Shown here in pieces: positions 16,092-25,366 of a DNA stretch of 64,000 nt. The first letter of the stretch is position 1, and the number at the start of each line of letters is the position of its first letter. The notes beneath the pieces were generated by a model. That model did not search any database. It was not told where the DNA came from and worked only from the letters and a program-made list of their open reading frames with translations. The translations under genes were made by a program, and so were the position numbers. The DNA is from JBCBGF01 sp038526915 (GTDB taxonomy: Bacteria; Pseudomonadota; Alphaproteobacteria; Rhodobacterales; Rhodobacteraceae): the NCBI GenBank assembly GCA_038526915.1, contig JBCBGF010000002.1:248001-312000 (forward strand). The letters are read 5' to 3'.

Positions 16092-17429
16092 TTAGGGGCA
16101 CAAGATATCGTTTGATAGCGCAAACAGCATGAACGACAGGACGATGGTCAGACCGGCCACCATCATCACCTTCAGCGCTTTGTCGCTGGGCGGTTTGCCC
16201 GATACAGCTTCCCATGCGTGGAAGACCAAGTGGCCCCCGTCCAGAACCGGGATCGGGAACAGGTTGATCAAGCCAACAGCCGTGGAAAGCACCGCAATGA
16301 ACCAGATAAAGTCGGTCAAACCCTGGCTCGCCACATCGCCCGAGGTCTCGGCGATCCCGATTGGCCCGCTCAGATTACACGACGAAATCGCTCCAACGGC
16401 CACGTTATATAGGGCCGATAGCGAGCTTTGGATGATAAAGACCGTCTGGTCGACACCGTAGCCCACTGACCGCCACAGGCCCGGCGTCTCCGTCTCAGGT
16501 GTGAAATAGGTGCCGCCCGATATCCCGATCAGCCACCGCGTCTCAAACCCGCCCTCGGGCAGCGGCAGGTCCACGCGCTTTGGCGTAAGGGTGACGTCGC
16601 GCACATTCCCGTCGTTCCAAACTGTTAACGCCAACGGCTGACCACCCGAATTGCCCACGGACTCGCGCAGTGTTTCAAATAGCGTGGTGTCTTCCCCGTT
16701 GATCGACGTAATGACATCGCCTTCTTCGAGCCCAGCATCCATCGCGGCCGAACGCGGCTGCAGACTGACCACAAGCGTGGTGAGGGGGTGTGGCGCCGTC
16801 ACCGACAAAACGCTGTCGCCCCGCTGGACCTCATAGCTTAGCAAGTCTTCCTGGGGGAGTTCGGCAGTCACATCGCTGAACCCCTCCACATCCGTGATCT
16901 CCATGCCAGCAATCGACAGGATCTGATCGCCGGGCTGCAGTTCCACCTGCTCAAAAGGCAGCGGCGTCAATTCATCCACCGTCAGCGGATCGCTGGTCAC
17001 ACCGCGCAACATGATAAGTGCCGCAAAAACGATGATCGACAGCACAAAGTTGAAGATCGGGCCCGCCGCCACCGTCGCGGCCCGTGCCCACAGAGGTGCG
17101 CCTTGCATCGTCATCCGCCGCTCATCCGGCGTCAGACCAGACACCATCTCGGCATCCGGCGAACTGGCCGCATCCGCGTCTCCTTTGAACTTCACGTAAC
17201 CGCCAAACGGCAAAGCCGCGATTTGCCAAACTGTTCCACGCCGATCTTCGCGCGAATACAGCACGGGGCCGAAACCGATGGAGAACACTTCGGCATGGAT
17301 GCCAGACCACCGCCCGACAATGTAGTGGCCATATTCATGGATGGCGACGATCACCGACAACGCGATGATGAACGCCGCGAGGGTGAACAGCAATCCGCCA
17401 AACGATGGTATCAGCCCCAGAATATCCAT
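16092..17429 (-). CDS. rseP: RseP-type site-2 intramembrane zinc protease
   Basis: This 445-residue M50 protease has the zinc motif HEYGH at residues 31-35 in the first membrane helix and the third ligand Asp in NLFPIPVLDGGHL near residue 400. Two PDZ-like regions lie between (around ELQPGDQILSIAGMEITDV and AGLEEGDVITSINGE). It cleaves transmembrane anti-sigma factors and signal-peptide remnants. It follows dxr with one base between, within the uppS-cdsA-dxr-rseP run common in proteobacteria. Confidence 0.96.
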   Translation of the reverse strand: MDILGLIPSFGGLLFTLAAFIIALSVIVAIHEYGHYIVGRWSGIHAEVFSIGFGPVLYSREDRRGTVWQIAALPFGGYVKFKGDADAASSPDAEMVSGLTPDERRMTMQGAPLWARAATVAAGPIFNFVLSIIVFAALIMLRGVTSDPLTVDELTPLPFEQVELQPGDQILSIAGMEITDVEGFSDVTAELPQEDLLSYEVQRGDSVLSVTAPHPLTTLVVSLQPRSAAMDAGLEEGDVITSINGEDTTLFETLRESVGNSGGQPLALTVWNDGNVRDVTLTPKRVDLPLPEGGFETRWLIGISGGTYFTPETETPGLWRSVGYGVDQTVFIIQSSLSALYNVAVGAISSCNLSGPIGIAETSGDVASQGLTDFIWFIAVLSTAVGLINLFPIPVLDGGHLVFHAWEAVSGKPPSDKALKVMMVAGLTIVLSFMLFALSNDILCP

Positions 17430-17430
17430 G

Positions 17431-18609
17431 TCAGCCCTTGCCCTGTAGCGTTTCTATGATGTCACCGGCTTGCCGCCGCGCACGACCGTCTGCAAAGACC
17501 ACGTTCTCGAGCGTAATTCCGGCAGACATATGGCTATCGGATGACAGATTTGTAAGTGTCGCTTCCACGACACGGGCCATATCCAGAAAGCCGATTTTCC
17601 CGTCGATAAAGCCATCGAGCGCTTTTTCCTTGGCCGCGTTGAACACAGCCCCTGCCAGCCCCCCTGCTTCCATCACCTCGCGCGCCAGCCGCAGCGCTGG
17701 ATAGCGATGTGGGTCAGGCGCGCGGAACGTCAATTGCCCGATCTGGGCGAGGTCCAACCTTTCAACGGGCAGGGCACGACGCTCGGGCCAATGTAGCGCG
17801 TATCCGATGGCATGGCGCATGTCCGGTGGGCCGATATGGGCCATCAAAGCCCCGTCGCGGAACCCGACAAGTGCATGCACCAGGGATTCTGGGTGGATTA
17901 CTGCCTCAATCCGGTCTGGTTCAAAGCCAAAATATTCATGGGTTTCAATAAGCTCTAATGCTTTGTTGAAAAGGCTCGCGCTGTCGATGGTGATGCGTTG
18001 CCCCATATCCCAGTTGGGATGCGCGCTCGCTTCGGCCAGGGTCGCCGTTGCCAACTTGTCCTCTGGCCAGTCCCGGAAGGCCCCGCCTGACGCCGTGATA
18101 ATCACGCGTTCAACGGCTGAAATGTCTTCACCGACCAGTCCCTGAAAGATGGCTGAGTGTTCACTGTCTACCGGCAGGATCGTCGCGGAATGGGCCCTGG
18201 CGGTGGCCATCAGCAACTCACCCGCGGTCACAAGGCTCTCCTTGTTGGCCAGCGCGAGCGTTTGACCGTGTTTCAACGCCTTGAGGCCCGGCAACAGCCC
18301 CGCCGCACCCACAATCGCGGACATTGTCCAGTCGGCCGGGCGTTCGGCCGCCTCGGCAATCGCCTCAGCGCCAGCGGCCACGGCGATGCCCGATCCCGCC
18401 AGCAGGGCCTTCAGCTTGGCATAACACTCCGGGTAGGCGGTGACGGCAACGTCAGCGCGCAAGGCACGGGCTTGCTTGGCTAATTTCTCGACATTGCGCC
18501 CACCCGTCAACGCGATCACGCGATAGTCCTCAGCCGCCGCGGCGATCAAATCGACCGTGTTACAGCCAATGGATCCCGTCGATCCGAATATGCTGACCCC
18601 CCGCACCAT
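17431..18609 (-). CDS. dxr: 1-deoxy-D-xylulose-5-phosphate reductoisomerase
   Basis: This 392-residue enzyme has the NADPH loop IFGSTGSIG near residues 7-15. The metal and substrate region includes LPVDSEHSAIFQ and ASGGAFRDWP, and NWDMGQRITIDSASLFNKALE is the strongly conserved core. It converts DXP to MEP in the isoprenoid pathway, feeding the undecaprenyl chain made by the nearby uppS product. It starts two bases after the cdsA stop. Confidence 0.97.
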   Translation of the reverse strand: MVRGVSIFGSTGSIGCNTVDLIAAAAEDYRVIALTGGRNVEKLAKQARALRADVAVTAYPECYAKLKALLAGSGIAVAAGAEAIAEAAERPADWTMSAIVGAAGLLPGLKALKHGQTLALANKESLVTAGELLMATARAHSATILPVDSEHSAIFQGLVGEDISAVERVIITASGGAFRDWPEDKLATATLAEASAHPNWDMGQRITIDSASLFNKALELIETHEYFGFEPDRIEAVIHPESLVHALVGFRDGALMAHIGPPDMRHAIGYALHWPERRALPVERLDLAQIGQLTFRAPDPHRYPALRLAREVMEAGGLAGAVFNAAKEKALDGFIDGKIGFLDMARVVEATLTNLSSDSHMSAGITLENVVFADGRARRQAGDIIETLQGKG

Positions 18610-18611
18610 CG

Positions 18612-19403
18612 CTAGAGTATCGGCGGCGGTGGAAAATCGACAAGCTGCTCGACCAGCAACAGAAACACAGATGCCCCCAAAAGCGCGTCAAACCGGTCAA
18701 ACAGACCACCATGGCCGGGGATCAGGGAGGAGCTGTCCTTGACCGCACACTTCCTCTTGACCGCGCTTTCGGCGATGTCGCCCAGTTGACCGGCCATGGC
18801 GATGGCAACCGAGATCCCGATCAATTCAACCCCTGCCCCGGTTTGCTGGATGAAGGCCACAGCCACCAAGGCGGCACCCACCCATCCCGCAACCGTGCCG
18901 GACCAAGTTTTCTTGGGGCTGACCTTGGGCCAGAACTTCGGGCCGCCAAACGCCCGTCCCGCGAAATAGCCCGCCACATCGGCAACGATCACCACGCAGA
19001 CCAGCCACATGAGCCAGACAAACCCGAAGTCATCCCGCAGGATCATCAGGCCATAGCCCGCCAAAAGGATCATCACAGTGTAGATCGAAAAAATCGTGCG
19101 GTTCCGTTCCAGCCGCCCGATTGCGATCATCGCAGGCGCCACAACCAACGGCAGGGCAAAGCCTGGCGGTACCTCACCAGCGACCAAAAGCAACACACCC
19201 GCTATGGCCGACAGCACCATCGCCTCGCTCTCGGCCCCCAGCATCCGCGCCAATTCCCAGATCATGATGGCACAGACGATGCACACCAACAGGTGGAACC
19301 ATAAACCACCCAGCCAGATGCCCCCCAGACCAATGCCAACCAATGCCGCGCCGGATATCAATCGCGTGGCAAGGTCATCCCATTGACCCGGGGCCGCGCT
19401 CAT
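18612..19403 (-). CDS. cdsA: Phosphatidate cytidylyltransferase
   Basis: The ATG at 19403 overlaps the uppS stop (ATGA) and gives 263 residues; upstream frame is not similar. The protein is almost wholly hydrophobic, with about seven or eight membrane segments. The C-terminal CdsA signature appears in KRKCAVKDSSSLIPGHGGLFDRFD as the Ser-x8-GHGG-x3-RxD pattern. It makes CDP-diacylglycerol from CTP and phosphatidic acid for phospholipid synthesis. Confidence 0.96.
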   Translation of the reverse strand: MSAAPGQWDDLATRLISGAALVGIGLGGIWLGGLWFHLLVCIVCAIMIWELARMLGAESEAMVLSAIAGVLLLVAGEVPPGFALPLVVAPAMIAIGRLERNRTIFSIYTVMILLAGYGLMILRDDFGFVWLMWLVCVVIVADVAGYFAGRAFGGPKFWPKVSPKKTWSGTVAGWVGAALVAVAFIQQTGAGVELIGISVAIAMAGQLGDIAESAVKRKCAVKDSSSLIPGHGGLFDRFDALLGASVFLLLVEQLVDFPPPPIL

Positions 19404-20125
19404 CCGGGAACGGCACCAAATCGGCGGTCCCGCGCCGTAAAGCCGTCGACAACTTTTGCGAACTCGTCGCGCCCGAAATCGGGCCACAGCGTGTCGATGA
19501 ACTCGTATTCAGCGTAGGCCGATTGCCACAGCAAGAAGTTTGAAATGCGCGCTTCGCCCGACGTGCGGATGACCAGATCGGGATCGGGCAAGACATAGGT
19601 GTCCAGAAACCGGGCCAGCGTTTCGGCATCAACCTTTTCAGGATCGATCCGGCCTGCCGCCACTTCCCGCGCCAGTCGTTTCGTCGCCCGCGCAACCTCG
19701 TCGCGCCCGCCATAGTTCAGCGCAATGGTCAGATGCACCACGTCGTTGTCAGCGGTCAGCAGTTCCAACTCGTCCATCAACCGAACCAGCGTCTCGTCCA
19801 GCTTGATCCGGTCGCCGATGAAGCGCACACGCACGCCGTTTTCCAGCAGGTTCTGGGATTCCCGCGTGATATAGCGCCGAAACAGCGCCATCAGCCCAGA
19901 CACTTCCGCCTGCGTGCGCTTCCAGTTCTCGGTCGAGAAAGCGAATACTGTCAGATACTTGACGCCCAGATCGGGGCACGCTTCAACGATTTCACGAACA
20001 CGGCGACCGCCAGCGTGGTGGCCATACAGCCGCGGGCGGCCACGTTTTTGGGCCCACCGTCCGTTCCCATCCATAATGATGGCGACGTGATTGGGGGTGT
20101 CCTTCACCGGATCGGTATGGGGCAC
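19400..20125 (-). CDS. uppS: Undecaprenyl diphosphate synthase
   Basis: This cis-prenyltransferase of 241 residues starts at a GTG (20125) with AGGAG seven bases upstream. Asp19 in VAIIMDGNGRWAQKRG is the catalytic Mg-binding residue. Other conserved pieces are YLTVFAFSTENWKR, and RTSGEARISNFLLWQSAYAE with WPDF near the C-terminus. It elongates farnesyl diphosphate to the C55 carrier used for peptidoglycan and polysaccharide export. Confidence 0.97.
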   Translation of the reverse strand: MPHTDPVKDTPNHVAIIMDGNGRWAQKRGRPRLYGHHAGGRRVREIVEACPDLGVKYLTVFAFSTENWKRTQAEVSGLMALFRRYITRESQNLLENGVRVRFIGDRIKLDETLVRLMDELELLTADNDVVHLTIALNYGGRDEVARATKRLAREVAAGRIDPEKVDAETLARFLDTYVLPDPDLVIRTSGEARISNFLLWQSAYAEYEFIDTLWPDFGRDEFAKVVDGFTARDRRFGAVPG

Positions 20126-20145
20126 GGGATACTCCTGACCGCAGG

Positions 20146-20712
20146 TCAGACCTGCATAATCTCTTCCTGTTTCGTCTCTAAGGCCTTGTCTATGCCGGTA
20201 ATTGCGGCATCAGTAAGGTCTTGCACCTCATCGGCCCAGACTTTGTGGTCATCTTCACTCATACCGTCGGACTTCATCTTCTTGAGCTGATCCATCCCGT
20301 CGCGGCGCACATTGCGGATCGCGACGCGGGCGTGTTCGGCGTATTGCGCGGCGACCTTGCTCAGCTCCCGCCGCCGTTCTTCGTTCAACTCTGGGATGGG
20401 CAGGCGGATGATCGTACCATCGACCACCGGATTGATGCCCAACCCGCTTTCTCGAATGGCTTTCTCGGCCTTGCCCACCAGCGCCTTGTCCCAGATGTTA
20501 ATGGTGACCATACGCGGTTCTGGCACGTTCACCGTTCCGACCTGGTTAATCGGGGTCATCGCCCCGTAGGCATCGACCATAACCGGCTCCACCATATTGG
20601 CCGAGGCCCGGCCCGTTCGCAGAGTGGCGAACTCCGTGCGCAGCGCACTCATCGCGCCATCCATGCGGCGCTGCAGGTCATCAAGATCCAGATCGAAATC
20701 CTGTTCGGACAT
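20146..20712 (-). CDS. frr: Ribosome recycling factor
   Basis: The 188-residue product has the typical RRF pattern: LRTGRASANMVEPVMVDAYG near residues 30-50, LNQVGTVNVPEPR-type sequence, and ELNEERRRELSKVAAQYAEHARVAIRNVRRDG in the long three-helix bundle. With EF-G it splits post-termination ribosomes. It lies between pyrH (65-base gap) and uppS (20-base gap), the order pyrH-frr-uppS found in many bacteria. Confidence 0.97.
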   Translation of the reverse strand: MSEQDFDLDLDDLQRRMDGAMSALRTEFATLRTGRASANMVEPVMVDAYGAMTPINQVGTVNVPEPRMVTINIWDKALVGKAEKAIRESGLGINPVVDGTIIRLPIPELNEERRRELSKVAAQYAEHARVAIRNVRRDGMDQLKKMKSDGMSEDDHKVWADEVQDLTDAAITGIDKALETKQEEIMQV

Positions 20713-20777
20713 GGGTGACCACCTCTTTTCTTATCCCACCAATGGCTTACGCCGGCGCTGCGCGGCTTATACAGGCA

Positions 20778-21512
20778 TTATTCCACGATTGTATAGGTGC
20801 CCTTGCCCGCAAGGATGCCCCGGAACCCACCCGGCTCATCCAGCGAAAACACGATGATGGGAAGCGAATTGTCACGCGCCAGTGCGATGGCCGACGCGTC
20901 CATCACACCCAAATGCTTTTGCAGCACATCATCATAGCTGATCCGGTCATACCGCTTGGCATCCGCGTGAATCTTGGGATCCTTGTCATAGACACCATCA
21001 ACCTTTGTGCCTTTAAAGATCGCCTCGCAACTCATTTCATTCGCACGCAAAGTTGCCGCCGTGTCTGTCGTGAAATAGGGGTTGCCGGTGCCCGCCGCAA
21101 AGATGCACACGCGTTGCTTCTCCAGATGCCGAACCGCGCGCCGGCGGATATAGGGTTCAGCAACCTCATTCATCGTGATTGCGCTGATCACGCGGGTATG
21201 AATGCCGATCCCTTCCAGCGCAGACTGCATCGCCAATGCGTTCATGACGGTCGCCAGCATGCCCATATAATCGGCCGTCGTGCGCTCCATCCCTTGCGCG
21301 CTGCCCTGCAGTCCGCGAAAGATGTTGCCACCGCCGATAACCATGCAGATCTCGACGCCCAGGTCATGGACGGACTTTACCTCTTTCGCAACGCGTTCGA
21401 CGGTTGGGGGATGCAGGCCAAAGCCCTGATCGCCCATCAACGCTTCCCCGGAAATTTTCAACAGGACGCGGCGATACGTGGTTTCAGCGTCCCCATCGAT
21501 CGCAGCGCTCAT
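20778..21512 (-). CDS. pyrH: UMP kinase
   Basis: The ATG at 21512 gives 244 residues starting MSAAIDGDAETTYRRVLLKI; the open frame further upstream overlaps the divergent miaA start and is not similar. The amino acid kinase motifs are RVLLKISGEALMG at the N-terminus, IGGGNIFRG in the nucleotide site and a GTGNPYFTTDTAA loop. It phosphorylates UMP to UDP, is hexameric and is usually inhibited by UTP. It probably leads the pyrH-frr-uppS-cdsA-dxr-rseP transcript. Confidence 0.96.
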   Translation of the reverse strand: MSAAIDGDAETTYRRVLLKISGEALMGDQGFGLHPPTVERVAKEVKSVHDLGVEICMVIGGGNIFRGLQGSAQGMERTTADYMGMLATVMNALAMQSALEGIGIHTRVISAITMNEVAEPYIRRRAVRHLEKQRVCIFAAGTGNPYFTTDTAATLRANEMSCEAIFKGTKVDGVYDKDPKIHADAKRYDRISYDDVLQKHLGVMDASAIALARDNSLPIIVFSLDEPGGFRGILAGKGTYTIVE

Positions 21513-21613
21513 GCCTTTGGCCCCTCGGTCTCGCCATCCGCGACGGCGTTGTTTTGCGTTAGGCGGCAAAATGTCGGAAAACGCCAGCGGGTTCAATCGG
21601 CATCGGCGGAAGA

Positions 21614-22501
21614 ATGACCATCCTGGAACGCCTCGGTATCGCGTCGCTGAGCCGCGAACTGCCCATCCTGATCGCAGGGCCCACAGCCAGCGGCAAAAGT
21701 GCCCTCGCACTTGAGATCGCGGACCGGCACGGTGGGCGGATAATCAACGCCGATGCTTTGCAAGTGTACGCGGACTGGCGGGTCCTAACCGCCCGCCCGA
21801 GCGCGGCGGATTGCGCGCGCGTGCCCCATGCGCTCTACGGCCATGTCCCCGGTGACACGCCCTATTCTGTCGGGCAATGGCTGCGCGATCTGCGGCGGGA
21901 GTTAGCGTCCGAGCGCCCAGTCATTGTCGGCGGCACCGGGCTCTATTTTTCGGCGCTCACCGAAGGGCTTGCCGATATCCCGCCCACACCCCCGGACATC
22001 CGCGACCGCGCTGACGAACGTCTCCTGCGCGAGGGGCCCGACGCACTGCTGGCCGAGCTTGACGCCGAAACTGTCGCGCGCATTGACCGCCTAAACCCCA
22101 TGCGCGTCCAGCGCGCGTGGGAGGTTCAGGCCGCAACCGGCAAAGGGCTGGCGTACTGGCACAAAACGACAGGACCGCCTCTGATTGATCTCACCAAGTC
22201 GCATGCGCTTGTTCTGAATGCGCCACCTGAATGGCTCAACCCCCGCATCGTTCAGCGTACCTCCGCTATGTTAACGGGTGGCGCTTTGGAGGAAGCACGC
22301 GAAAACCGAGCCACCTGGGGACCCGACTTGCCTTCTGCGAAGGCAATTGGCGCGGCGGCTTTGATGGCCTATCTGGACGGGCAGATTGACCTTGATGAGA
22401 CCGCCAATCGAATAGTCATCCTGACGAGACAATATGCCAAAAGGCAACGGACTTGGTTCCGCACGCGCATGACGGCGTGGAATTGGCACGACGCCCATTG
22501 A
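21614..22501 (+). CDS. miaA: tRNA dimethylallyltransferase
   Basis: This 295-residue enzyme has the P-loop GPTASGKS at residues 22-29, followed by IINADALQVYADWRVLTARP, the substrate region, and FVGGTGLYFSAL-type IVGGTGLYFSALTEGLADIP. It adds a dimethylallyl group to A37 of tRNAs that read U-starting codons. It is divergent from pyrH across 101 bases. A hairpin just after the stop may end its transcript. Confidence 0.96.
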   Translation: MTILERLGIASLSRELPILIAGPTASGKSALALEIADRHGGRIINADALQVYADWRVLTARPSAADCARVPHALYGHVPGDTPYSVGQWLRDLRRELASERPVIVGGTGLYFSALTEGLADIPPTPPDIRDRADERLLREGPDALLAELDAETVARIDRLNPMRVQRAWEVQAATGKGLAYWHKTTGPPLIDLTKSHALVLNAPPEWLNPRIVQRTSAMLTGGALEEARENRATWGPDLPSAKAIGAAALMAYLDGQIDLDETANRIVILTRQYAKRQRTWFRTRMTAWNWHDAH

Positions 22502-22532
22502 CCCAAAGCCCGATTTCGCGACAGTGAGGATC

Positions 22533-22559
22533 AGCCGCCGCGTTGGGGAACGCGCGGCT
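22533..22559 (+). terminator. Hairpin after miaA
   Basis: An 11-bp stem with one bulged C (AGCCG-c-CGCGTT / AACGCG-CGGCT, loop GGGG) begins 32 bases after the miaA stop and is followed by TTGGGAAATG. A wider 9-bp repeat CCCAAAGCC / GGCTTTGGG (22502-22510 and 22556-22564) brackets it. The T-run is weak. Confidence 0.5.
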
Positions 22560-22598
22560 TTGGGAAATGTGCCTAACGGCCTGTGGGGGGCCTCATTC

Positions 22599-23396
22599 AT
22601 GTTGCAACTGACCGATCCCGATGCCGGGTTTCGTGTGCTGTCACTCCAGCGGATGGCCCAAGGTCAACGCTGGCGGACGGAAGCCATGCGCAGCTATGCC
22701 CGTCCCGTCTTGCTGTGGTTCACGCGCGGGCAAGGCAGTGTGACGGTCTCAGGCACAACCCGGGGCTATGGCCCCCACAACGCGGTCTTTCTGCCCGCCG
22801 GCACCATGCACGGCTTTTCGATGATGGGCAGCGTCTTCGGCTACGCGGTTCACTTCCCCCGCGATATGACCGGCGACTTCCCTGACGTACCGCTGCATCT
22901 GCGTCTGCGCGATGGCTTGAAGCAGGCGGAACTGACAGCACTTGTGGACGCGATCGAACGCGAGGCGCGCGATGTCGCACCAGGCATGGATCGCGCGATG
23001 CGCCACCATGGCGGTCTGATCGCGATCTGGCTGGAACGGAACGCGGATCTCGCGGTCAATGCACAGTCGCGCGGGGCCACCGAACACCTGGTCGAAGCAT
23101 TTACAGCACTGGTTGAACAGGACTTTCGCTCAGGCGCCGGTGTCTCCAGCTATGCCGCGCGCCTCGGTGTCACGCCGACCCACCTCAGCCGGGTCTGTCG
23201 GGCCTCCTGCGGGCAATCCGCATCGCGGCTGCTTGCAGAACGCGTGCATTTCGAAGCGCGAAGGCTCCTGCAGGAAACCGACCTAAACGTCTCCGAGATC
23301 TCGCGCCGCCTTGGTTTCCGGTCGCCAGCCTACTTCACCCGGGCATTCCAGCAAAAGACCGGCTCGACGCCATCCGCGTTCCGGCGCGCAAATTGA
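22599..23396 (+). CDS. AraC-family transcriptional regulator
   Basis: The ATG at 22599 has GGGGGG eight bases upstream and lies after the miaA hairpin, so it is preferred to the start at 22524; it gives 265 residues. The N-terminal half is cupin-like (LLWFTRGQGSVTVSG, VFLPAGTMHGFSM), a probable effector domain. The C-terminal 100 residues carry two helix-turn-helix motifs (SSYAARLGVTPTHLSRVCR and LNVSEISRRLGFRSPAYFTRAF). It is followed on the same strand by a peptide-type ABC operon with tandem repeats in between, so it probably controls that operon. Confidence 0.93.
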   Translation: MLQLTDPDAGFRVLSLQRMAQGQRWRTEAMRSYARPVLLWFTRGQGSVTVSGTTRGYGPHNAVFLPAGTMHGFSMMGSVFGYAVHFPRDMTGDFPDVPLHLRLRDGLKQAELTALVDAIEREARDVAPGMDRAMRHHGGLIAIWLERNADLAVNAQSRGATEHLVEAFTALVEQDFRSGAGVSSYAARLGVTPTHLSRVCRASCGQSASRLLAERVHFEARRLLQETDLNVSEISRRLGFRSPAYFTRAFQQKTGSTPSAFRRAN

Positions 23397-23417
23397 TCTC
23401 CCGCTTTGCCGACTAAA

Positions 23418-23435
23418 TGGGCAAACGCCCAATTT
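23418..23435 (+). terminator. Weak hairpin after the AraC gene
   Basis: TGGGC-AAAC-GCCCA (23418-23431) followed by ATTTCTT lies 21 bases after the AraC gene stop. The stem is only five pairs, so termination may be partial. Confidence 0.4.
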
Positions 23436-23443
23436 CTTGCGTT

Positions 23444-23486
23444 AATGTCGTTTTTGTCATAGGTAAATGTCGCTTTTGTTACAGGT
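23444..23486 (+). promoter_or_regulatory. Tandem 21-base direct repeats, probable AraC operator
   Basis: Two copies (23444-23464 and 23466-23486) begin AATGTCG, continue with TTTTGT and end AGGT. They match at 18 of 21 positions and repeat with a 22-base period, two helical turns. A TTGACC that could be a -35 element lies 17 bases downstream (23504-23509). AraC-family dimers commonly bind such repeats next to the promoter they activate. Confidence 0.6.
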
Positions 23487-23655
23487 TCCGCCTGTTCTAG
23501 GCGTTGACCTTCAAGTCGAAACAAGGCGCAATACAAATCGAACACGCTCAATTACGGCACGCCATTTGAAAGAGTTGCAAAAGCGTAAACGCGCAGACCC
23601 ACGTGCTGTCGTGATCAAAGCCAAAAGGACGGTCCAAAAGGGAGAATGAACCGCC

Positions 23656-25320
23656 ATGACCACGAAACGAAAAAGCAAAACAGGATTGCACTGGGCTGCT
23701 GAAATGTACGCAGACGAACATCGTGACGGCAAACTCAGCCGCCGCGAGTTTCTGACCCGCACATCGGCCCTCGGCGTCTCAACCGCCGCTGCTTATTCCT
23801 TGATCGGCGCAACCGCGCCCGCTGAGGCTGCCGGTCACGCCCAAGAGGGCGGCACGTTGCGCATGCAGATGGAAGTGCGCGCGTTGAAGGACACCCGCAC
23901 CGCCGACTGGTCGCAAATCGCGAACCAGACCCGGGGGTCTTTGGAATATCTCGTCGAGTACAACAATGACGGCACGTTCCGCGGCATGCTTCTCGAAAGC
24001 TGGGAGGTCAACGACGACGCGACTGAGTATACACTGAAGGTGCGTCCCGGCGTAACCTGGCACAACGGCGATGCGTTCACCGCCGAGGATGTCGCCCGCA
24101 ACATCGCCCGCTGGTGCGAGCGGGATGTCGAAGGCAACTCCATGGCCGCGCGGATGGGCACCTTGGTCGATGAAGGCACGGGCATGGCCCGCGACGGTGC
24201 GATCGAAGTGGTCGATGACATGACTGTGGTCCTGCGGCCGTCCAGCCCCGATATCTCCTTGATCCCGGGAATGGCCGACTACCCAGCCGCCATCGTGCAT
24301 TCGAGCTATGATCCCGCAAACCCCAATGAGTTTATCGGCACCGGCCCCTATGAGCTGACCGAGCTTGAGGTGGGTGTGAAATCCGTGCTGACACGCAAAG
24401 CGGACCACACCTGGTGGGGGACCGACGTTTATGGTGGGCCGTTCCTCGATACCATCGAATACATCGACTACGGCACTGACCCTGCAGCCTGGCTTGCAGC
24501 CATCGAATCTGAGGAAGTCGACGCGCTTTATGAATCGGTGGGTGAGTTCATCGAGATCATGGATGCCATCGGCCTTGTGAAGCACGAAGTGGTCACCGCT
24601 GCGACAATCGTCGTGCGGCCCAACCAGCTGGCCGAAGTCGACGGGATGCGCCCCTATGAGGATCCGCGGGTTCGCAAGGCGCTTGCCATGGCCGTCGACA
24701 ACTCGATCTGCCTGGAGCTTGGCTATTCGAACCTCGGGATCCCGGCGGAGAACCACCACGTCGCCCCGGTCCACCCCGAATACGCCGAACTTCCACCGGT
24801 TGTGCATGACCCCGCTGGGGCCAAGGCGCTTATGGACGAAGCCGGCATGGGCGATTTCGAGCACGAGATCATCTCGATCGACGATGACTGGCGCCGCAAC
24901 ACCACTGATGCCGTCGCCGCCCAGCTCCGCGACGCAGGCATCAAGGTCAAGCGGACGATCCTGCCCGGTTCGACCTTCTGGAACGACTGGGTAAAGTATC
25001 CGTTCAGCTCCACCAACTGGAACCACCGTCCGCTGGGCGTCCAGATCTGGGCTCTGGCCTATCGTTCTGGCGAAGCCTGGAACGAATTCGGGTGGTCAAA
25101 CCCCGAATTCGACGCAATCCTGACCGAAGCCCTGTCCATTGCCGACGCAGACCAGCGTCGTGAATTGATGGCCCGGGGGCAGGCGTTGATCCAAGAAGAA
25201 GGCGTGACGATCCAGCCATACTGGCGCTCGCTCTACCGCCACGCGCGGGAGGGCTTTGTCGGGCTCGACATGCACATCACGTTCGAGCATCACCACTATA
25301 AATGGGGTGTTGCCGCCTAA
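23656..25320 (+). CDS. Peptide/nickel-type ABC substrate-binding protein, Tat-exported
   Basis: This 554-residue SBP_bac_5 (cluster C) protein carries a twin-arginine signal: LSRREFLTRT at residues 28-37 followed by a hydrophobic stretch ending near AEAAG (about residue 57). The mature lobes show LKVRPGVTWHNGDAFTAEDV and the hinge GTGPYELTELE, both family hallmarks. It would bind an oligopeptide, opine or related solute in the periplasm; the ligand cannot be read from sequence. It is the first gene of the ABC operon and is followed by a strong hairpin. Confidence 0.94.
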   Translation: MTTKRKSKTGLHWAAEMYADEHRDGKLSRREFLTRTSALGVSTAAAYSLIGATAPAEAAGHAQEGGTLRMQMEVRALKDTRTADWSQIANQTRGSLEYLVEYNNDGTFRGMLLESWEVNDDATEYTLKVRPGVTWHNGDAFTAEDVARNIARWCERDVEGNSMAARMGTLVDEGTGMARDGAIEVVDDMTVVLRPSSPDISLIPGMADYPAAIVHSSYDPANPNEFIGTGPYELTELEVGVKSVLTRKADHTWWGTDVYGGPFLDTIEYIDYGTDPAAWLAAIESEEVDALYESVGEFIEIMDAIGLVKHEVVTAATIVVRPNQLAEVDGMRPYEDPRVRKALAMAVDNSICLELGYSNLGIPAENHHVAPVHPEYAELPPVVHDPAGAKALMDEAGMGDFEHEIISIDDDWRRNTTDAVAAQLRDAGIKVKRTILPGSTFWNDWVKYPFSSTNWNHRPLGVQIWALAYRSGEAWNEFGWSNPEFDAILTEALSIADADQRRELMARGQALIQEEGVTIQPYWRSLYRHAREGFVGLDMHITFEHHHYKWGVAA

Positions 25321-25331
25321 CACATAACCAC

Positions 25332-25366
25332 GAAGGGCCGCGCGGGCGACTGCGCGGCCCTTCTTA
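25332..25366 (+). terminator. Hairpin between the binding-protein gene and the permease genes
   Basis: A perfect 12-bp stem GAAGGGCCGCGC / GCGCGGCCCTTC with an eight-base loop (25332-25363) is followed by TTACATT, 12 bases after the stop of the binding-protein gene. Such hairpins after binding-protein genes usually let only part of transcription reach the permeases and stabilise the upstream message. Confidence 0.75.

Noticed and set aside
23467..23649. A 60-codon frame just before the ABC binding-protein gene
   Set aside because: It overlaps the direct repeats and the likely promoter, has no ribosome site, and the product (rich in Lys and Arg, without structure) resembles no protein I know.
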